DNA of 64,000 nucleotides from the NCBI GenBank assembly GCA_977017575.1, contig CDRNVI010000080.1, positions 62,001 through 126,000 of the forward strand. The letters run 5' to 3'. The notes under the pieces are model-generated. The model was not told the origin of the DNA. It did not search any database and saw nothing but the letters and a program-made list of their open reading frames with translations. Origin of the DNA: Paramoeba atlantica. Lineage: Eukaryota; Discosea. The position numbers and the translations under genes are program-made. Below, one piece after another: positions 1-12,118 of the stretch. Every line of letters begins with the position of its first letter. Position 1 is the first letter of the stretch.

Positions 1-3000
1 TTGCGTTGCGCGATCCGAGACAACGCACACGCGAATCGCCGCGATTGAAGTCATGAAGTCACAAAACTTTGATATGCCTTCTTCTGAAAACCGAAAGCTG
101 AGACCACGCGCAGCACGTAGCGGTGCGCCAAAGTGGATTTATGCACTCGTGAGTGTGCGCTCCGAGTGTTGATGGATTTGCGTTGCGCGATCCGAGACAA
201 CGCACACGCGAATCGCCGCGATTGAAGTCGTGAAGTCACAAAACTTTGATATGCCTTTTTCTGAGAACCGAAAGCTGAGACCACGCGCAGCACGCAGCGG
301 TGCGCCAAAGTGGATTTATGCACTCGTGATTGCGCGCTCCGAATGTTGATGGATTTGCGTTGCGCGATCCGAGGCACCGCACACGCAAATCGCCGCGATT
401 GAAGTCATGAAGTCGCAAAACTTTGATATGCCTTTTTCTGAGAACCGAAAGCTGAGACCACGCGCAGCACGCAGCGGTGCGCCAAATAAGATTTATGCAC
501 TCGTGAGTGCGCGCTCGGAATGTTGATGGATTTGCGTTGCGCGATCCGAGACAACGCACTCGCGAATCGCCGCGATTGAAGTCGTGAAGTCACAAAATTT
601 TGATATGCCTTTTTCTGAGAACCGAAAGCTGAGACCACGCGCAGCACGCAGCGGTGCGCCAAAGTGGATTTATGCACTATTGAGTGCGCGCTCCGAATGT
701 TGATGGATTTGCGTTGCGCGATCCGAGGCACCGCACACGCAAATCGCCGCGATTGAAGTCATGAAGTCGCAAAACTTTGATATGCCTTTTTCTGAGAACC
801 GAAAGCTGAGACCACGCGCAGCACGCAGCGGTGCGCCAAATAAGATTTATGCACTCGTGAGTGCGCGCTCGGAATGTTGATGGATTTGCGTTGCGCGATC
901 CGAGACAACGCACTCGCGAATCGCCGCGATTGAAGTCGTGAAGTCACAAAATTTTGATATGCCTTTTTCTGAAAACCGAAAGCTGAGACCACGCGAAGCA
1001 CGTAGCGGTGCGCCAAATAAGATTTATGCACTCGTGATTGCGCGCTCCGAATGTTGATGGATTTGCGTTGCGCGATCCGAGACAACGCACACGCGAATCG
1101 CCGCGATTGAAGTCATGAAGTCGCAAAACTTTGATATGCCTTTTTCTGAGAACCGAAAGCTGAGACCACGCGCAGCACGCAGCGGTGCGCCAAATAAGAT
1201 TTATGCACTCGTGAGTGCGCGCTCGGAATGTTGATGGATTTGCGTTGCGCGATCCGAGACAACGCACACGCGAATCGCCGCGATTGAAGTCATGAAGTCG
1301 CAAAACTTTGATATGCCTTTTTCTGAGAACCGAAAGCTGAGACCACGCGCAGCACGCAGCGGTCCGCCAAAGTGGATTTATGCACTCGTGAGTGTGCGCT
1401 CCGAATGTTGATGGATTTGCGTTGCGCGATCCGAGGCACCGCACACGCGAATCGCCGCGATTGAAGTCGTGAAGTCACAAAACTTTGATATGCCTTCTTC
1501 TGAAAACCGAAAGCTGAGACCACGCGCAGCACGTAGCGGTGCGCCAAAGTGGATTTATGCACTCGTGAGTGTGCGCTCCGAGTGTTGATGGATTTGCGTT
1601 GCGCGATCCGAGACAACGCACACGCGAATCGCCGCGATTGAAGTCGTGAAGTCACAAAACTTTGATATGCCTTTTTCTGAGAACCGAAAGCTGAGACCAC
1701 GCGCAGCACGCAGCGGTGCGCCAAAGTGGATTTATGCACTATTGAGTGCGCGCTCCGAATGTTGATGGATTTGCGTTGCGCGATCCGAGGCACCGCACAC
1801 GCAAATCGCCGCGATTGAAGTCATGAAGTCGCAAAACTTTGATATGCCTTTTTCTGAGAACCGAAAGCTGAGACCACGCGCAGCACGCAGCGGTGCGCCA
1901 AATAAGATTTATGCACTCGTGAGTGCGCGCTCGGAATGTTGATGGATTTGCGTTGCGCGATCCGAGACAACGCACTCGCAAATCGCCGCGATTGAAGTCG
2001 TGAAGTCGCAAAACTTTGATATGCCTTTTTCTGAGAACCGAAAGCTGAGACCACGCGCAGCACGCAGCGGTCCGCCAAAGTGGATTTATGCACTCGTGAT
2101 TGAGCGCTCCGAATGTTTATGGATTTGCGTTGCGCGATCCGAGGCACCGCACACGCAAATCGCCTCGATTGAAGTCGTGAAGTCACAAAACTTTGATATG
2201 CCTTTTTCTGAAAACCAAAAACTGAGACCACGCGCAGCAGCAGCGGTGCGCCAAAGTGGATTTATGCACTCGTGATTGCGCGCTCCGAATGTTGATGGAT
2301 TTGCGTTGCGCGATCCGAGGCACCGCACACGCAAATCGCCTCGATTGAAGTCATGAAGTCGCAAAACTTTGATATGCCTTTTTCTGAAAACCAAAAACTG
2401 AGACCACGCGCAGCAGCAGCGGTGCGCCAAAGTGGATTTATGCACTCGTGATTGCGCGCTCCGAATGTTGATGGATTTGCGTTGCGCGATCCGAGACAAC
2501 GCACACGCGAATCGCCGCGATTGAAGTCATGAAGTCACAAAACTTTGATATGCCTTCTTCTGAAAACCGAAAGCTGAGACCACGCGCAGCACGTAGCGGT
2601 GCGCCAAAGTGGATTTATGCACTCGTGAGTGTGCGCTCCGAGTGTTGATGGATTTGCGTTGCGCGATCCGAGACAACGCACACGCGAATCGCCGCGATTG
2701 AAGTCGTGAAGTCACAAAACTTTGATATGCCTTTTTCTGAGAACCGAAAGCTGAGACCACGCGCAGCACGCAGCGGTGCGCCAAAGTGGATTTATGCACT
2801 ATTGAGTGCGCGCTCCGAATGTTGATGGATTTGCGTTGCGCGATCCGAGGCACCGCACACGCAAATCGCCGCGATTGAAGTCATGAAGTCGCAAAACTTT
2901 GATATGCCTTTTTCTGAGAACCGAAAGCTGAGACCACGCGCAGCACGCAGCGGTGCGCCAAATAAGATTTATGCACTCGTGAGTGCGCGCTCGGAATGTT

Positions 3001-6000
3001 GATGGATTTGCGTTGCGCGATCCGAGACAACGCACTCGCGAATCGCCGCGATTGAAGTCGTGAAGTCACAAAATTTTGATATGCCTTTTTCTGAGAACCG
3101 AAAGCTGAGACCACGCGCAGCACGCAGCGGTGCGCCAAAGTGGATTTATGCACTATTGAGTGCGCGCTCCGAATGTTGATGGATTTGCGTTGCGCGATCC
3201 GAGGCACCGCACACGCAAATCGCCGCGATTGAAGTCATGAAGTCGCAAAACTTTGATATGCCTTTTTCTGAGAACCGAAAGCTGAGACCACGCGCAGCAC
3301 GCAGCGGTGCGCCAAATAAGATTTATGCACTCGTGAGTGCGCGCTCGGAATGTTGATGGATTTGCGTTGCGCGATCCGAGACAACGCACTCGCGAATCGC
3401 CGCGATTGAAGTCGTGAAGTCACAAAATTTTGATATGCCTTTTTCTGAAAACCGAAAGCTGAGACCACGCGAAGCACGTAGCGGTGCGCCAAATAAGATT
3501 TATGCACTCGTGATTGCGCGCTCCGAATGTTGATGGATTTGCGTTGCGCGATCCGAGACAACGCACACGCGAATCGCCGCGATTGAAGTCATGAAGTCGC
3601 AAAACTTTGATATGCCTTTTTCTGAGAACCGAAAGCTGAGACCACGCGCAGCACGCAGCGGTGCGCCAAATAAGATTTATGCACTCGTGAGTGCGCGCTC
3701 GGAATGTTGATGGATTTGCGTTGCGCGATCCGAGACAACGCACACGCGAATCGCCGCGATTGAAGTCATGAAGTCGCAAAACTTTGATATGCCTTTTTCT
3801 GAGAACCGAAAGCTGAGACCACGCGCAGCACGCAGCGGTCCGCCAAAGTGGATTTATGCACTCGTGAGTGTGCGCTCCGAATGTTGATGGATTTGCGTTG
3901 CGCGATCCGAGGCACCGCACACGCGAATCGCCGCGATTGAAGTCGTGAAGTCACAAAACTTTGATATGCCTTCTTCTGAAAACCGAAAGCTGAGACCACG
4001 CGCAGCACGTAGCGGTGCGCCAAAGTGGATTTATGCACTCGTGAGTGTGCGCTCCGAGTGTTGATGGATTTGCGTTGCGCGATCCGAGACAACGCACACG
4101 CGAATCGCCGCGATTGAAGTCGTGAAGTCACAAAACTTTGATATGCCTTTTTCTGAGAACCGAAAGCTGAGACCACGCGCAGCACGCAGCGGTGCGCCAA
4201 AGTGGATTTATGCACTATTGAGTGCGCGCTCCGAATGTTGATGGATTTGCGTTGCGCGATCCGAGGCACCGCACACGCAAATCGCCGCGATTGAAGTCAT
4301 GAAGTCGCAAAACTTTGATATGCCTTTTTCTGAGAACCGAAAGCTGAGACCACGCGCAGCACGCAGCGGTGCGCCAAATAAGATTTATGCACTCGTGAGT
4401 GCGCGCTCGGAATGTTGATGGATTTGCGTTGCGCGATCCGAGACAACGCACTCGCAAATCGCCGCGATTGAAGTCGTGAAGTCACAAAATTTTGATATGC
4501 CTTTTTCTGAGAACCGAAAGCTGAGACCACGCGCAGCACGCAGCGGTCCGCCAAAGTGGATTTATGCACTCGTGATTGAGCGCTCCGAATGTTTATGGAT
4601 TTGCGTTGCGCGATCCGAGGCACCGCACACGCGAATCGCCGCGATTGAAGTCGTGAAGTCACAAAACTTTGATATGCCTTTTTCTGAAAACCGAAAGCTG
4701 AGACCACGCGAAGCACGTAGCGGTGCGCCAAATAAGATTTATGCACTCGTGATTGAGCGCTCCGAATGTTTATGGATTTGCGTTGCGCGATCCGAGGCAC
4801 CGCACACGCAAATCGCCTCGATTGAAGTCGTGAAGTCACAAAACTTTGATATGCCTTTTTCTGAAAACCAAAAACTGAGACCACGCGCAGCAGCAGCGGT
4901 GCGCCAAAGTGGATTTATGCACTCGTGATTGCGCGCTCCGAATGTTGATGGATTTGCGTTGCGCGATCCGAGACAACGCACACGCGAATCGCCGCGATTG
5001 AAGTCGTGAAGTCACAAAACTTTGATATGCCTTTTTCTGAAAACCAAAAACTGAGACCACGCGCAGCAGCAGCGGTGCGCCAAAGTGGATTTATGCACTC
5101 GTGATTGAGCGCTCCGAATGTTTATGGATTTGCGTTGCGCGATCCGAGGCACCGCACACGCGAATCGCCGCGATTGAAGTCGTGAAGTCACAAAACTTTG
5201 ATATGCCTTTTTCTGAAAACCGAAAGCTGAGACCACGCGAAGCACGTAGCGGTGCGCCAAATAAGATTTATGCACTCGTGATTGAGCGCTCCGAATGTTT
5301 ATGGATTTGCGTTGCGCGATCCGAGGCACCGCACACGCGAATCGCCGCGATTGAAGTCGTGAAGTCACAAAACTTTGATATGCCTTTTTCTGAAAACCAA
5401 AAACTGAGACCACGCGCAGCAGCAGCGGTGCGCCAAAGTGGATTTATGCACTCGTGATTGCGCGCTCCGAATGTTGATGGATTTGCGTTGCGCGATCCGA
5501 GACAACGCACACGCGAATCGCCGCGATTGAAGTCATGAAGTCGCAAAACTTTGATATGCCTTTTTCTGAGAACCGAAAGCTGAGACCACGCGCAGCACGC
5601 AGCGGTGCGCCAAATAAGATTTATGCACTCGTGAGTGCGCGCTCGGAATGTTGATGGATTTGCGTTGCGCGATCCGAGGCACCGCACACGCAAATCGCCG
5701 CGATTGAAGTCGTGAAGTCACAAAACTTTGATATGCCTTTTTCTGAAAACCGAAAGCTGAGACCACGCGCAGCACGCAGCGGTGCGCCAAATAAGATTTA
5801 TGCACTCGTGAGTGCGCGCTCCGAATGTTGATGGATTTGCGTTGCGCGATCCGAGGCACCGCACACGCAAATCGCCTCGATTGAAGTCGTGAAGTCACAA
5901 AACTTTGATATGCCTTTTTCTGAAAACCAAAAACTGAGACCACGCGCAGCAGCAGCGGTGCGCCAAAGTGGATTTATGCACTCGTGATTGCGCGCTCCGA

Positions 6001-7165
6001 ATGTTGATGGATTTGCGTTGCGCGATCCGAGACAACGCACACGCGAATCGCCGCGATTGAAGTCGTGAAGTCACAAAACTTTGATATGCCTTCTTCTGAA
6101 AACCGAAAGCTGAGACCACGCGCAGCACGCAGCGGTGCGCCAAAGTGGATTTATGCACTCTTGAGTGTGCGCTGCGAATGTTGATGGATTTGCGTTGCGC
6201 GATCCGAGACAACGCACTCGCAAATCGCCGCGATTGAAGTCGTGAAGTCACAAAATTTTGATATGCCTTTTTCTGAGAACCGAAAGCTGAGACCACGCGC
6301 AGCACGCAGCGGTGCGCCAAATAAGATTTATGCACTCGTGATTGAGCGCTCCGAATGTTGATGGATTTGCGTTGCGCGATCCGAGGCACCGCACACGCAA
6401 ATCGCCGCGATTGAAGTCGTGAAGTCACAAAATTTTGATATGCCTTTTTCTGAGAACCGAAAGCTGAGACCACGCGCAGCAGCAGCGGTGCGCCAAAGTG
6501 GATTTATGCACTATTGAGTGCGCGCTCCGAATGTTGATGGATTTGCGTTTCGCGATCCGAGGCACCGCACACGCAAATAGCCGCGATTGAAGTCGTGAAG
6601 TCACAAAACTTTGATATGCCTTTTTCTGAAAACCGAAAGCTGAGACCACGCGCAGCACGCAGCGGTGCGCCAAAGTGGATTTATGCACTCTTGAGTGTGC
6701 GCTGCGAATGTTGATGGATTTGCGTTGCGCGATCCGAGACAACGCACTCGCAAATCGCCGCGATTGAAGTCGTGAAGTCACAAAATTTTGATATGCCTTT
6801 TTCTGAGAACCGAAAGCTGAGACCACGCGCAGCACGCAGCGGTGCGCCAAATAAGATTTATGCACTCGTGATTGAGCGCTCCGAATGTTTATGGATTTGC
6901 GTTGCGCGATCCGAGGCACCGCACACGCAAATCGCCTCGATTGAAGTCATGAAGTCGCAAAACTTTGATATGCCTTTTTCTGAGAACCGAAAGCTGAGAC
7001 CACGCGCAGCACGCAGCGGTGCGCCAAATAAGATTTATGCACTCGTGAGTGCGCGCTCCGAATGTTGATGGATTTGCGTTGCGCGATCCGAGGCACCGCG
7101 CACGCAAATCGCCGCGATTGAAGTCGTGATGTCAGAGAACTTTGATATGCCTTTTTGTGAGACCC
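1..7165. repeat. 177-bp satellite array, about 40 units
   Basis: Tandem units of about 177 bp fill this stretch; landmarks such as GATATGCCTTTTTCTGA recur every 177 bp. Most units are 177 bp. A variant reading GCAGCAGCAGCGG is one base shorter. The units differ at a few fixed sites (CAAATAAGATTTA or CAAAGTGGATTTA; GATTGAGCG or GAGTGCGCG). The block from about 51 to 2045 recurs at 2527 to 4520, offset 2476 bp, which equals twelve 177-bp and two 176-bp units, so a 14-unit higher-order repeat is present. Because 177 is a multiple of three, frames stay open on both strands for many units; these are not genes. The array starts before the window and ends where a C-rich minisatellite begins. A centromeric, subtelomeric or minichromosome satellite is possible. 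The unit length equals that of the T. brucei minichromosome repeat, but I see no sequence match to it. Confidence 0.97.
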
Positions 7166-7750
7166 CACCTGGACCGGGCCCTGAACCGCGCCCTACCCCC
7201 CCCCCCTCCCTGAACCTCCGACATTTACCCCCCACCCTGGACACGCTCTGTACTCCCCCTTCGACCTCCCCCCTTGGACTCCCCCCTGGACCTCCCCCGC
7301 TGGATATCCCCGTGGATTCCCCGCTGTCTCCCCCTCTGGACTCCCCCCTGGACCGCACTTTGGACCGCACCCTGCCCTCCCCCATGACCCCCCCCCCTTG
7401 ACCCCCCCTCGACCCCCCACCTGGACGCTACCGTGGACCCCCCTGGATACACACCCCTGAACCTCGCCCTGGACACCCCAAGGACCCCACCCATGGAGAC
7501 ACACCCTGGACCCCACCCATGGACACCCCCCTGCACTCCCCCATGGAGACACCCCCTGGACTCCCCCTGGACCCCCCCCCATGGAACCCCCCCTGGACAC
7601 CCCCCCCCCTGGAGAGACCTCCTGGACTCCCCCCGGACCGCACCCTAGACCCCCCCCCCTGGACCCCCCCTGAACCTCCCACCTGGAGACACCCCCTGGA
7701 CACCCCCCCCTGGACCCTCCCCCTGGACACACTCCCCGGACACACTCCAC
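7166..7750. repeat. C-rich CCTGGAC minisatellite, left block
   Basis: Degenerate tandem units built on CCTGGACnCCCCC begin exactly where the 177-bp satellite breaks off (GAGACCCCACCTGG) and run to the LINE junction. The + strand is strongly C-rich, so the - strand carries many runs of four or more G with short spacers and could form G-quadruplexes. Long open frames on both strands here are composition artefacts. The last part (7450-7738) is nearly identical to 9567-9852 beyond the LINE. Confidence 0.93.
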
Positions 7751-9010
7751 CTGGATCTCGAGAAGGCTTATGATACCTTACCACGAGAGGCAGTCTGGGC
7801 CACCCTTCAGAGTTTGAAAATTGAAGGACCATTATTGGAACTAATTCGCGCACTATATAACACAACAACTGCAAGCGTCATGTTAAACGACGGCACGAAG
7901 AGTGAAAGCTTCGAAATACCTGGCGGCTTAAAACAAGGCTGTCCAATGAGCTGCCTGCTATTCAATGCAACATTTGATGCTGTACTCCGGAAAGCACTAC
8001 AGATTAAAACTGCAGGCATCCGTGTCGAATGGAGGATCCCAAAAGGAAGAGCTCAACGAGGCGATAAAGTAACCGGTACAGATGTTTTCGGACTCATAGC
8101 GTATGCGGATGACCTTGTTCTTTGGTCGGACGAACAAACGGAACTGCAAAATACCTTAAACGCAGTAGTAGGGGTTATGAACCGATGGGGAATAAGGATA
8201 AACACAAGGAAAACTAAAACACAGGTAATTCAACCTTGCAAAGCAGAAAAGTATTACACATCCGAGATAAAAGCACAAGAAGAAACTATTGAACAAGTAC
8301 GAAACTTCTCATACCTTGGAACAGTCATCAGTGAAGATGCTTCATTGGAAGAAGAAATAGAAAACAGAGTAAGAAGAGCTTGCGCAGGTATGAGAAAATT
8401 TAGAGACTTGTGGAAAGACAAGGCTATCACAAGGAAAACGAAAAGACTCATCCTGGAAGTCTGTATAGTACCAATTCTACTATATGCGAGCTCAACGTGG
8501 GCGCTTACACCAACCCAGCATCTGAAACTCAACCGCGCCTACATAAGATACATCAAAACATCTTTCGGCATACCATGGGTCAAGAACGACAATAGCGCCT
8601 ACAATGATAAACAGCACCAAGAATCTGCGAAGGATGCAATAAGATATACCTCCCAGAAGGAATGCCTATCGATCGCAGGAATGGACCCACTCCAGCCACA
8701 AATAGATGCCCGAAGTTTACTGTTTGCTGGACACGTCGCAAGAATGGGTCCAGATAGATTCCCGAACAGAGTGTTATTCGGCAAATATCGATCAACTCAA
8801 AATAGAGGAAATACATATAAACGAAGCCTGCCATGCTATAGTAGAAGCCTTGTAGCTGCACTGGAAAGAGTTGGAATAACAACAGATTGCTCATGGAAAC
8901 TGAAAGCCCAGAATAAAAAAAGTTGGATAAAGATAATAGATGAATATAGAAAGAGCACGAAAACCCAAACGTTAAACAAAGGTAATAAAAAACCATTCTC
9001 AAGGAACTAA
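7751..9010 (+). pseudogene. LINE reverse transcriptase, C-terminal two thirds
   Basis: A single open frame of about 419 codons enters from the minisatellite without its own start; the first ATG is at 7814. Visible RT signatures are motif A (LDLEKAYDTLPREAVW), motif B (GGLKQGCPMSCLLFN), the catalytic motif C AYADDLVLWS near 8098-8130, the downstream FSYLGTVISEDASLEEEI block, and the C-terminal LLFAGHVARMGPDRFPNRVLFGK block typical of APE-type LINEs of the RTE/CR1/Jockey groups. The endonuclease and first RT motifs are missing because of 5' truncation, so this copy cannot move itself. The intact remaining frame suggests a recent insertion. The exact clade is uncertain. Confidence 0.9.
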
Positions 9011-9566
9011 AACTGTGTGAACGCTAGACCCTGTAATGGATAGGCCTGAAATGCACCCTGAAGATGAGCCCCTAAGGGGAACTTCATACCGCTTTTCGGG
9101 TTTGGGTACCGCTCATCTGCGGCTTGCAACTGACCCATTAAAACGGGGTTAGGGTCAGAATTCGGAGAGATAGGAGCTCTTTGAAGCCGAAGTTTAGCCC
9201 GTTGAAGCTGAGGAGCCAAGGCCACTCGGGGGTATAACACCCTAGAAGACTTGGTCCATTGAAGCTGAGGAGTCTAAACTGTTGAAGCTGAGACTCAACG
9301 CTCCCGAACTATGCCAGCAAGCAGTAGTGGGCGGCTACTCCGGAGGAGGCCACTCTCGGTCCTGCGGAACATACTTATGTAGTCCTTGGATTTGCATGCT
9401 GTCCTTGGATTTGAATGTCTCAACCTGAAAGGGTTAAGATAGTTCAGCGGACAAGGTGGATGAAAATCCACCTTTGAGTGATAGCCTCCCTCAAAGCTAC
9501 CTCGGCTTACTCCGGGGAGGCAACATCCCCAATGGGATAGAAAGCCTAACAACATTCAACATTCAA
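7751..9566 (+). mobile_element. 5'-truncated LINE (non-LTR retrotransposon)
   Basis: The element begins inside the reverse transcriptase at the motif-A region (LDLEKAYDTLP) and continues to a 3' untranslated region (9011-9550). It ends in a short tandem tail, ACATTC repeated (about 9550-9566), as in RTE/CR1-type LINEs that end in microsatellite rather than poly(A). The 5' truncation junction falls on a CCTGGA shared with the minisatellite, so microhomology joining is likely. The 3' UTR holds four copies of a TTGAAGCTGAGGAG-like motif (9180-9290) and a hairpin-prone stretch near 9480-9530. The insertion is flanked by near-identical ~290-bp minisatellite blocks, far longer than an ordinary target-site duplication. 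Confidence 0.88.
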
Positions 9567-9852
9567 CACACCCCTGAACCTCGCCCTGGACACCCCAAGG
9601 ACCCCACCCATGGAGACACACCCTGGACCCCACCCATGGACACCCCCCTGCACTCCCCCATGGAGACACCCCCTGGACTCCCCCTGGACCCCCCCCATGG
9701 AACCCCCCCTGGACACCCCCCCCCTGGAGAGACCTCCTGGACTCCCCCCGGACCGCACCCTAGACCCCCCCCCTGGACCCCCCCTGAACCTCCCACCTGG
9801 AGACACCCCCTGGACACCCCCCCCTGGACCCTCCCCCTGGACACACTCCCCG
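9567..9852. repeat. Minisatellite block duplicated across the LINE
   Basis: This block starts ACACCCCTGAACCTCG and ends CACACTCCCCG. It matches 7450-7738 with differences only in the lengths of C runs, so it is a direct repeat flanking the LINE. It could be an exceptionally long target-site duplication or the product of unequal exchange within the tandem array. Confidence 0.9.
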
Positions 9853-10117
9853 TGTGGGATGCTAATCCCCAAGTGGGACGTACGAAAACATGTAGTCCTT
9901 TTTCAGCCCATGATGAAAATTTTAGAAAATGCCCGTATTATTTTATTTATAACATTTATTTATAATATTTAGTATTGCAGGAACTCTTTGAGTAATACAT
10001 GTAAAAATGTGAAATCGTTTTAATGCACCGTATTCATACATGTATGGAAGTAAACGATGGATAATTATGTGTAACTCATTGTAATCCTAGCCGTATTTTC
10101 AAAGCAAAAAACGCACA
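9853..10117. other. 5' flank/leader of the outer retroelement
   Basis: AT-rich and non-repetitive, between the minisatellite and the Gag-like frame. CCGTATTTTCAAAGCAAA at 10091-10108 recurs at 21769-21786 just after the last outer-element coding sequence, so it is probably part of the outer element's terminal repeats. The exact 5' end of the element could not be fixed. Confidence 0.5.
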
Positions 10118-10873
10118 ATGAATGACCTCCCCCCACTATCTGACTCTCGCATTGGACGGTTTGTGGCCGAGAGTCAGGTTGGCGACACTATCGCGGTTTT
10201 ATGGTCCTCAGACAAAGTGCCACGCGGAGAAATGTGGAAGGGAGTGGTGAAGAAGATTGGCGAAGAGAAAACAACTATGTTGGTGGACTATGCGAAATTT
10301 GGCGAGCTTACGTTTCCTCCGACGAATGCTCGATTACATGGGGTGGAGAAACTCGCCACTGACCCTTACTCCGCTGCGATGGAGCGTGTTGAAGGCCGAG
10401 AGACTGGAACGTTCGAACCGCTTGAATTATCTACGTACGCGATGTTCATCGAGGCACCCTCGGAGACGCGAGATCGTAGTTTTGTGGAATTGGACGCTCA
10501 TTTGCGTCGCTACTTTGGTATTGGAGCTGCCGAACGCAATGCCCCACGCTATCACCAAGACGAGCATCGGAAGAACGATTTGTTGCTAGCATTTTTGGCT
10601 TGGGTGCGAAACTCAATGAAAATGGGACTTGTATGGAAATCAGACGGGAACATGGCGGTCGGGGACAACATATTGGCGGCGTTGGTTGCTTACAAAGTTC
10701 GCGTTCAACATGGGGACTGCCGCGTCTTCGCACAGGCTCTTGAAGAAGCAAAAACGACCGGGGGACTGCGGGGAAAAATTCTACCTGCAATGATCAAAGC
10801 CATGGATACAAAAAACGACCGAACAGGGCGAAACGCGGGCCCGATGACAAAACCGCAAGGGAAAAAATTCTGA
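10118..10873 (+). CDS. Outer element Gag-like protein
   Basis: 251-residue frame at the 5' end of the outer element, in the position of ORF1 of VIPER-like elements. It has no zinc knuckle. Residues 20-65 (VGDTIAVLWSSDKVPRGEMW...) look like a small beta-rich domain and the tail is basic. The Gag assignment rests on position and size rather than on a recognised motif. Confidence 0.6.
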   Translation: MNDLPPLSDSRIGRFVAESQVGDTIAVLWSSDKVPRGEMWKGVVKKIGEEKTTMLVDYAKFGELTFPPTNARLHGVEKLATDPYSAAMERVEGRETGTFEPLELSTYAMFIEAPSETRDRSFVELDAHLRRYFGIGAAERNAPRYHQDEHRKNDLLLAFLAWVRNSMKMGLVWKSDGNMAVGDNILAALVAYKVRVQHGDCRVFAQALEEAKTTGGLRGKILPAMIKAMDTKNDRTGRNAGPMTKPQGKKF

Positions 10874-10969
10874 CTCGAAGAATTCAACAGAAATTTAGTC
10901 CAAGAAACAATAGATTATATAAGGGGCAATATAATAGAACTATCAACATTAGGGGCAATAATCTTTACA

Positions 10970-12118
10970 GTGAAGAATATTCTGGAAATATATTTATTAA
11001 GGGGCATAAAAAATCAATTTCAAGAAGAGGGAAACGAAACATACGGAAATCAAACGGAAACCACAACCGGCGCCGGCACTACCAGTCATGTCCGAAGTAC
11101 TCAGTACAAGCAACCTTCCACGAGCAACAGGGCTGTTACAGGGATAGTAACAAGATCAAGAGCAAAGAACTTACTGGAGATCGAAGACCTCTTCCTCGAC
11201 CGCGTGGAAGGCAACAGAGAAACAAGAGCCGCGCTTCCTACAGTCGACGTTCAACAAATGATCGTTCTAGGCCAGGATCGTCTATTAGAAGAGAAATCCA
11301 ACTCGCGCTGGAATCACCTTTCCAGCGTGTACAAACAGTATACAGTTTGGAAGGAAAATCTCGGAAACGACGTTCCAAGCGAAGATTGGTGCATAATATG
11401 CTTCTTGGAGTCGAAAATGAGACTAATCAATCCGCAAACTCAACGGGGTACCATCAGCATCCAAACCGCACATACATATGCAAAGAGTCTGATACAAATC
11501 ATATTCCGATCTGGGGGTCAATTGCAAAAGTCGACAGTAACAGCCTATATGCGATCCCTTCAGCGTCAAGGGGCTCAAATACCGGAGCATCAGGCGCCCC
11601 CGGCTACACGCGAACAAGTATTGGAGGCGAGCGAATGGCTGCTTCCGGACGAAGCCGCGGGCCTGACCTTGGCGTGGAAGACATGCAGCAGAATAGACGA
11701 TGTCAAACATCTGAGGAAATTAGATTTACAAGTGGTAGATCTCGAGCGGAGAATACTGGGAGTAACGTTTCCGACTCACAAAGGGGATCCCTTCAGAGTA
11801 GGGACTGCTATTCCAATGACTTGCAACTTGACGGAGTGGAAAATCTTCATGGACCAATTGGACAAGCTGAAGCCAGAAGACAAGTTCACGACTTTATCGA
11901 CGCTGAGAGCCAATGCCGTGCTGAAGCGGGTGAAAGCAGAGTTGTCGGCACATTCTGTAAAAAGAGGGGCTCTAGTATCACTCCTCAGAGAGGGAGTTCC
12001 ACTGTCGGTAATACAGCTGTTGGCCAAGCACAAAGATCTGGAGACATTGTGGATATATCTCCCTCGACTGGAAGTGGCCTTGTCCCTAGGGCTACAGGAC
12101 GCGACAAAATTACTGTGA
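10970..12118 (+). CDS. Outer element tyrosine recombinase
   Basis: About 380 codons. The C-terminal half carries the YR signature: an Arg-containing block CSRIDDVKHLRK, the box AHSVKRGALVSLL (His-x-x-Arg), and KHKDLETLWIYLP with the candidate nucleophile Tyr. The HSVKRGA wording is like that of VIPER/TATE recombinases. The recombinase would integrate a circular cDNA in place of a DDE integrase. The frame overlaps the start of the RT frame. Confidence 0.88.
   Translation: MKNILEIYLLRGIKNQFQEEGNETYGNQTETTTGAGTTSHVRSTQYKQPSTSNRAVTGIVTRSRAKNLLEIEDLFLDRVEGNRETRAALPTVDVQQMIVLGQDRLLEEKSNSRWNHLSSVYKQYTVWKENLGNDVPSEDWCIICFLESKMRLINPQTQRGTISIQTAHTYAKSLIQIIFRSGGQLQKSTVTAYMRSLQRQGAQIPEHQAPPATREQVLEASEWLLPDEAAGLTLAWKTCSRIDDVKHLRKLDLQVVDLERRILGVTFPTHKGDPFRVGTAIPMTCNLTEWKIFMDQLDKLKPEDKFTTLSTLRANAVLKRVKAELSAHSVKRGALVSLLREGVPLSVIQLLAKHKDLETLWIYLPRLEVALSLGLQDATKLL

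Noticed and set aside
51-7107. Many open frames of 70-195 codons on both strands in the satellite
   Set aside because: The 177-bp unit is a multiple of three without stops in several frames, so frames stay open by arithmetic; several overlap on opposite strands and only repeat the same 59 residues.
1-7165. CRISPR-like array
   Set aside because: Units are tandem satellite copies without unique spacers, in eukaryotic sequence.
1-7165. Identity with the T. brucei 177-bp minichromosome satellite
   Set aside because: Only the unit length agrees; that repeat is AT-rich and I recognise no shared sequence.
7035-7874. Gly/Arg-rich (-) and Pro/Thr-rich (+) frames in the C-rich minisatellite
   Set aside because: Composition of CCTGGAC repeats; no unique sequence, no codon structure, both strands open alike. 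The same holds for 9546-9965 and 21816-22902.
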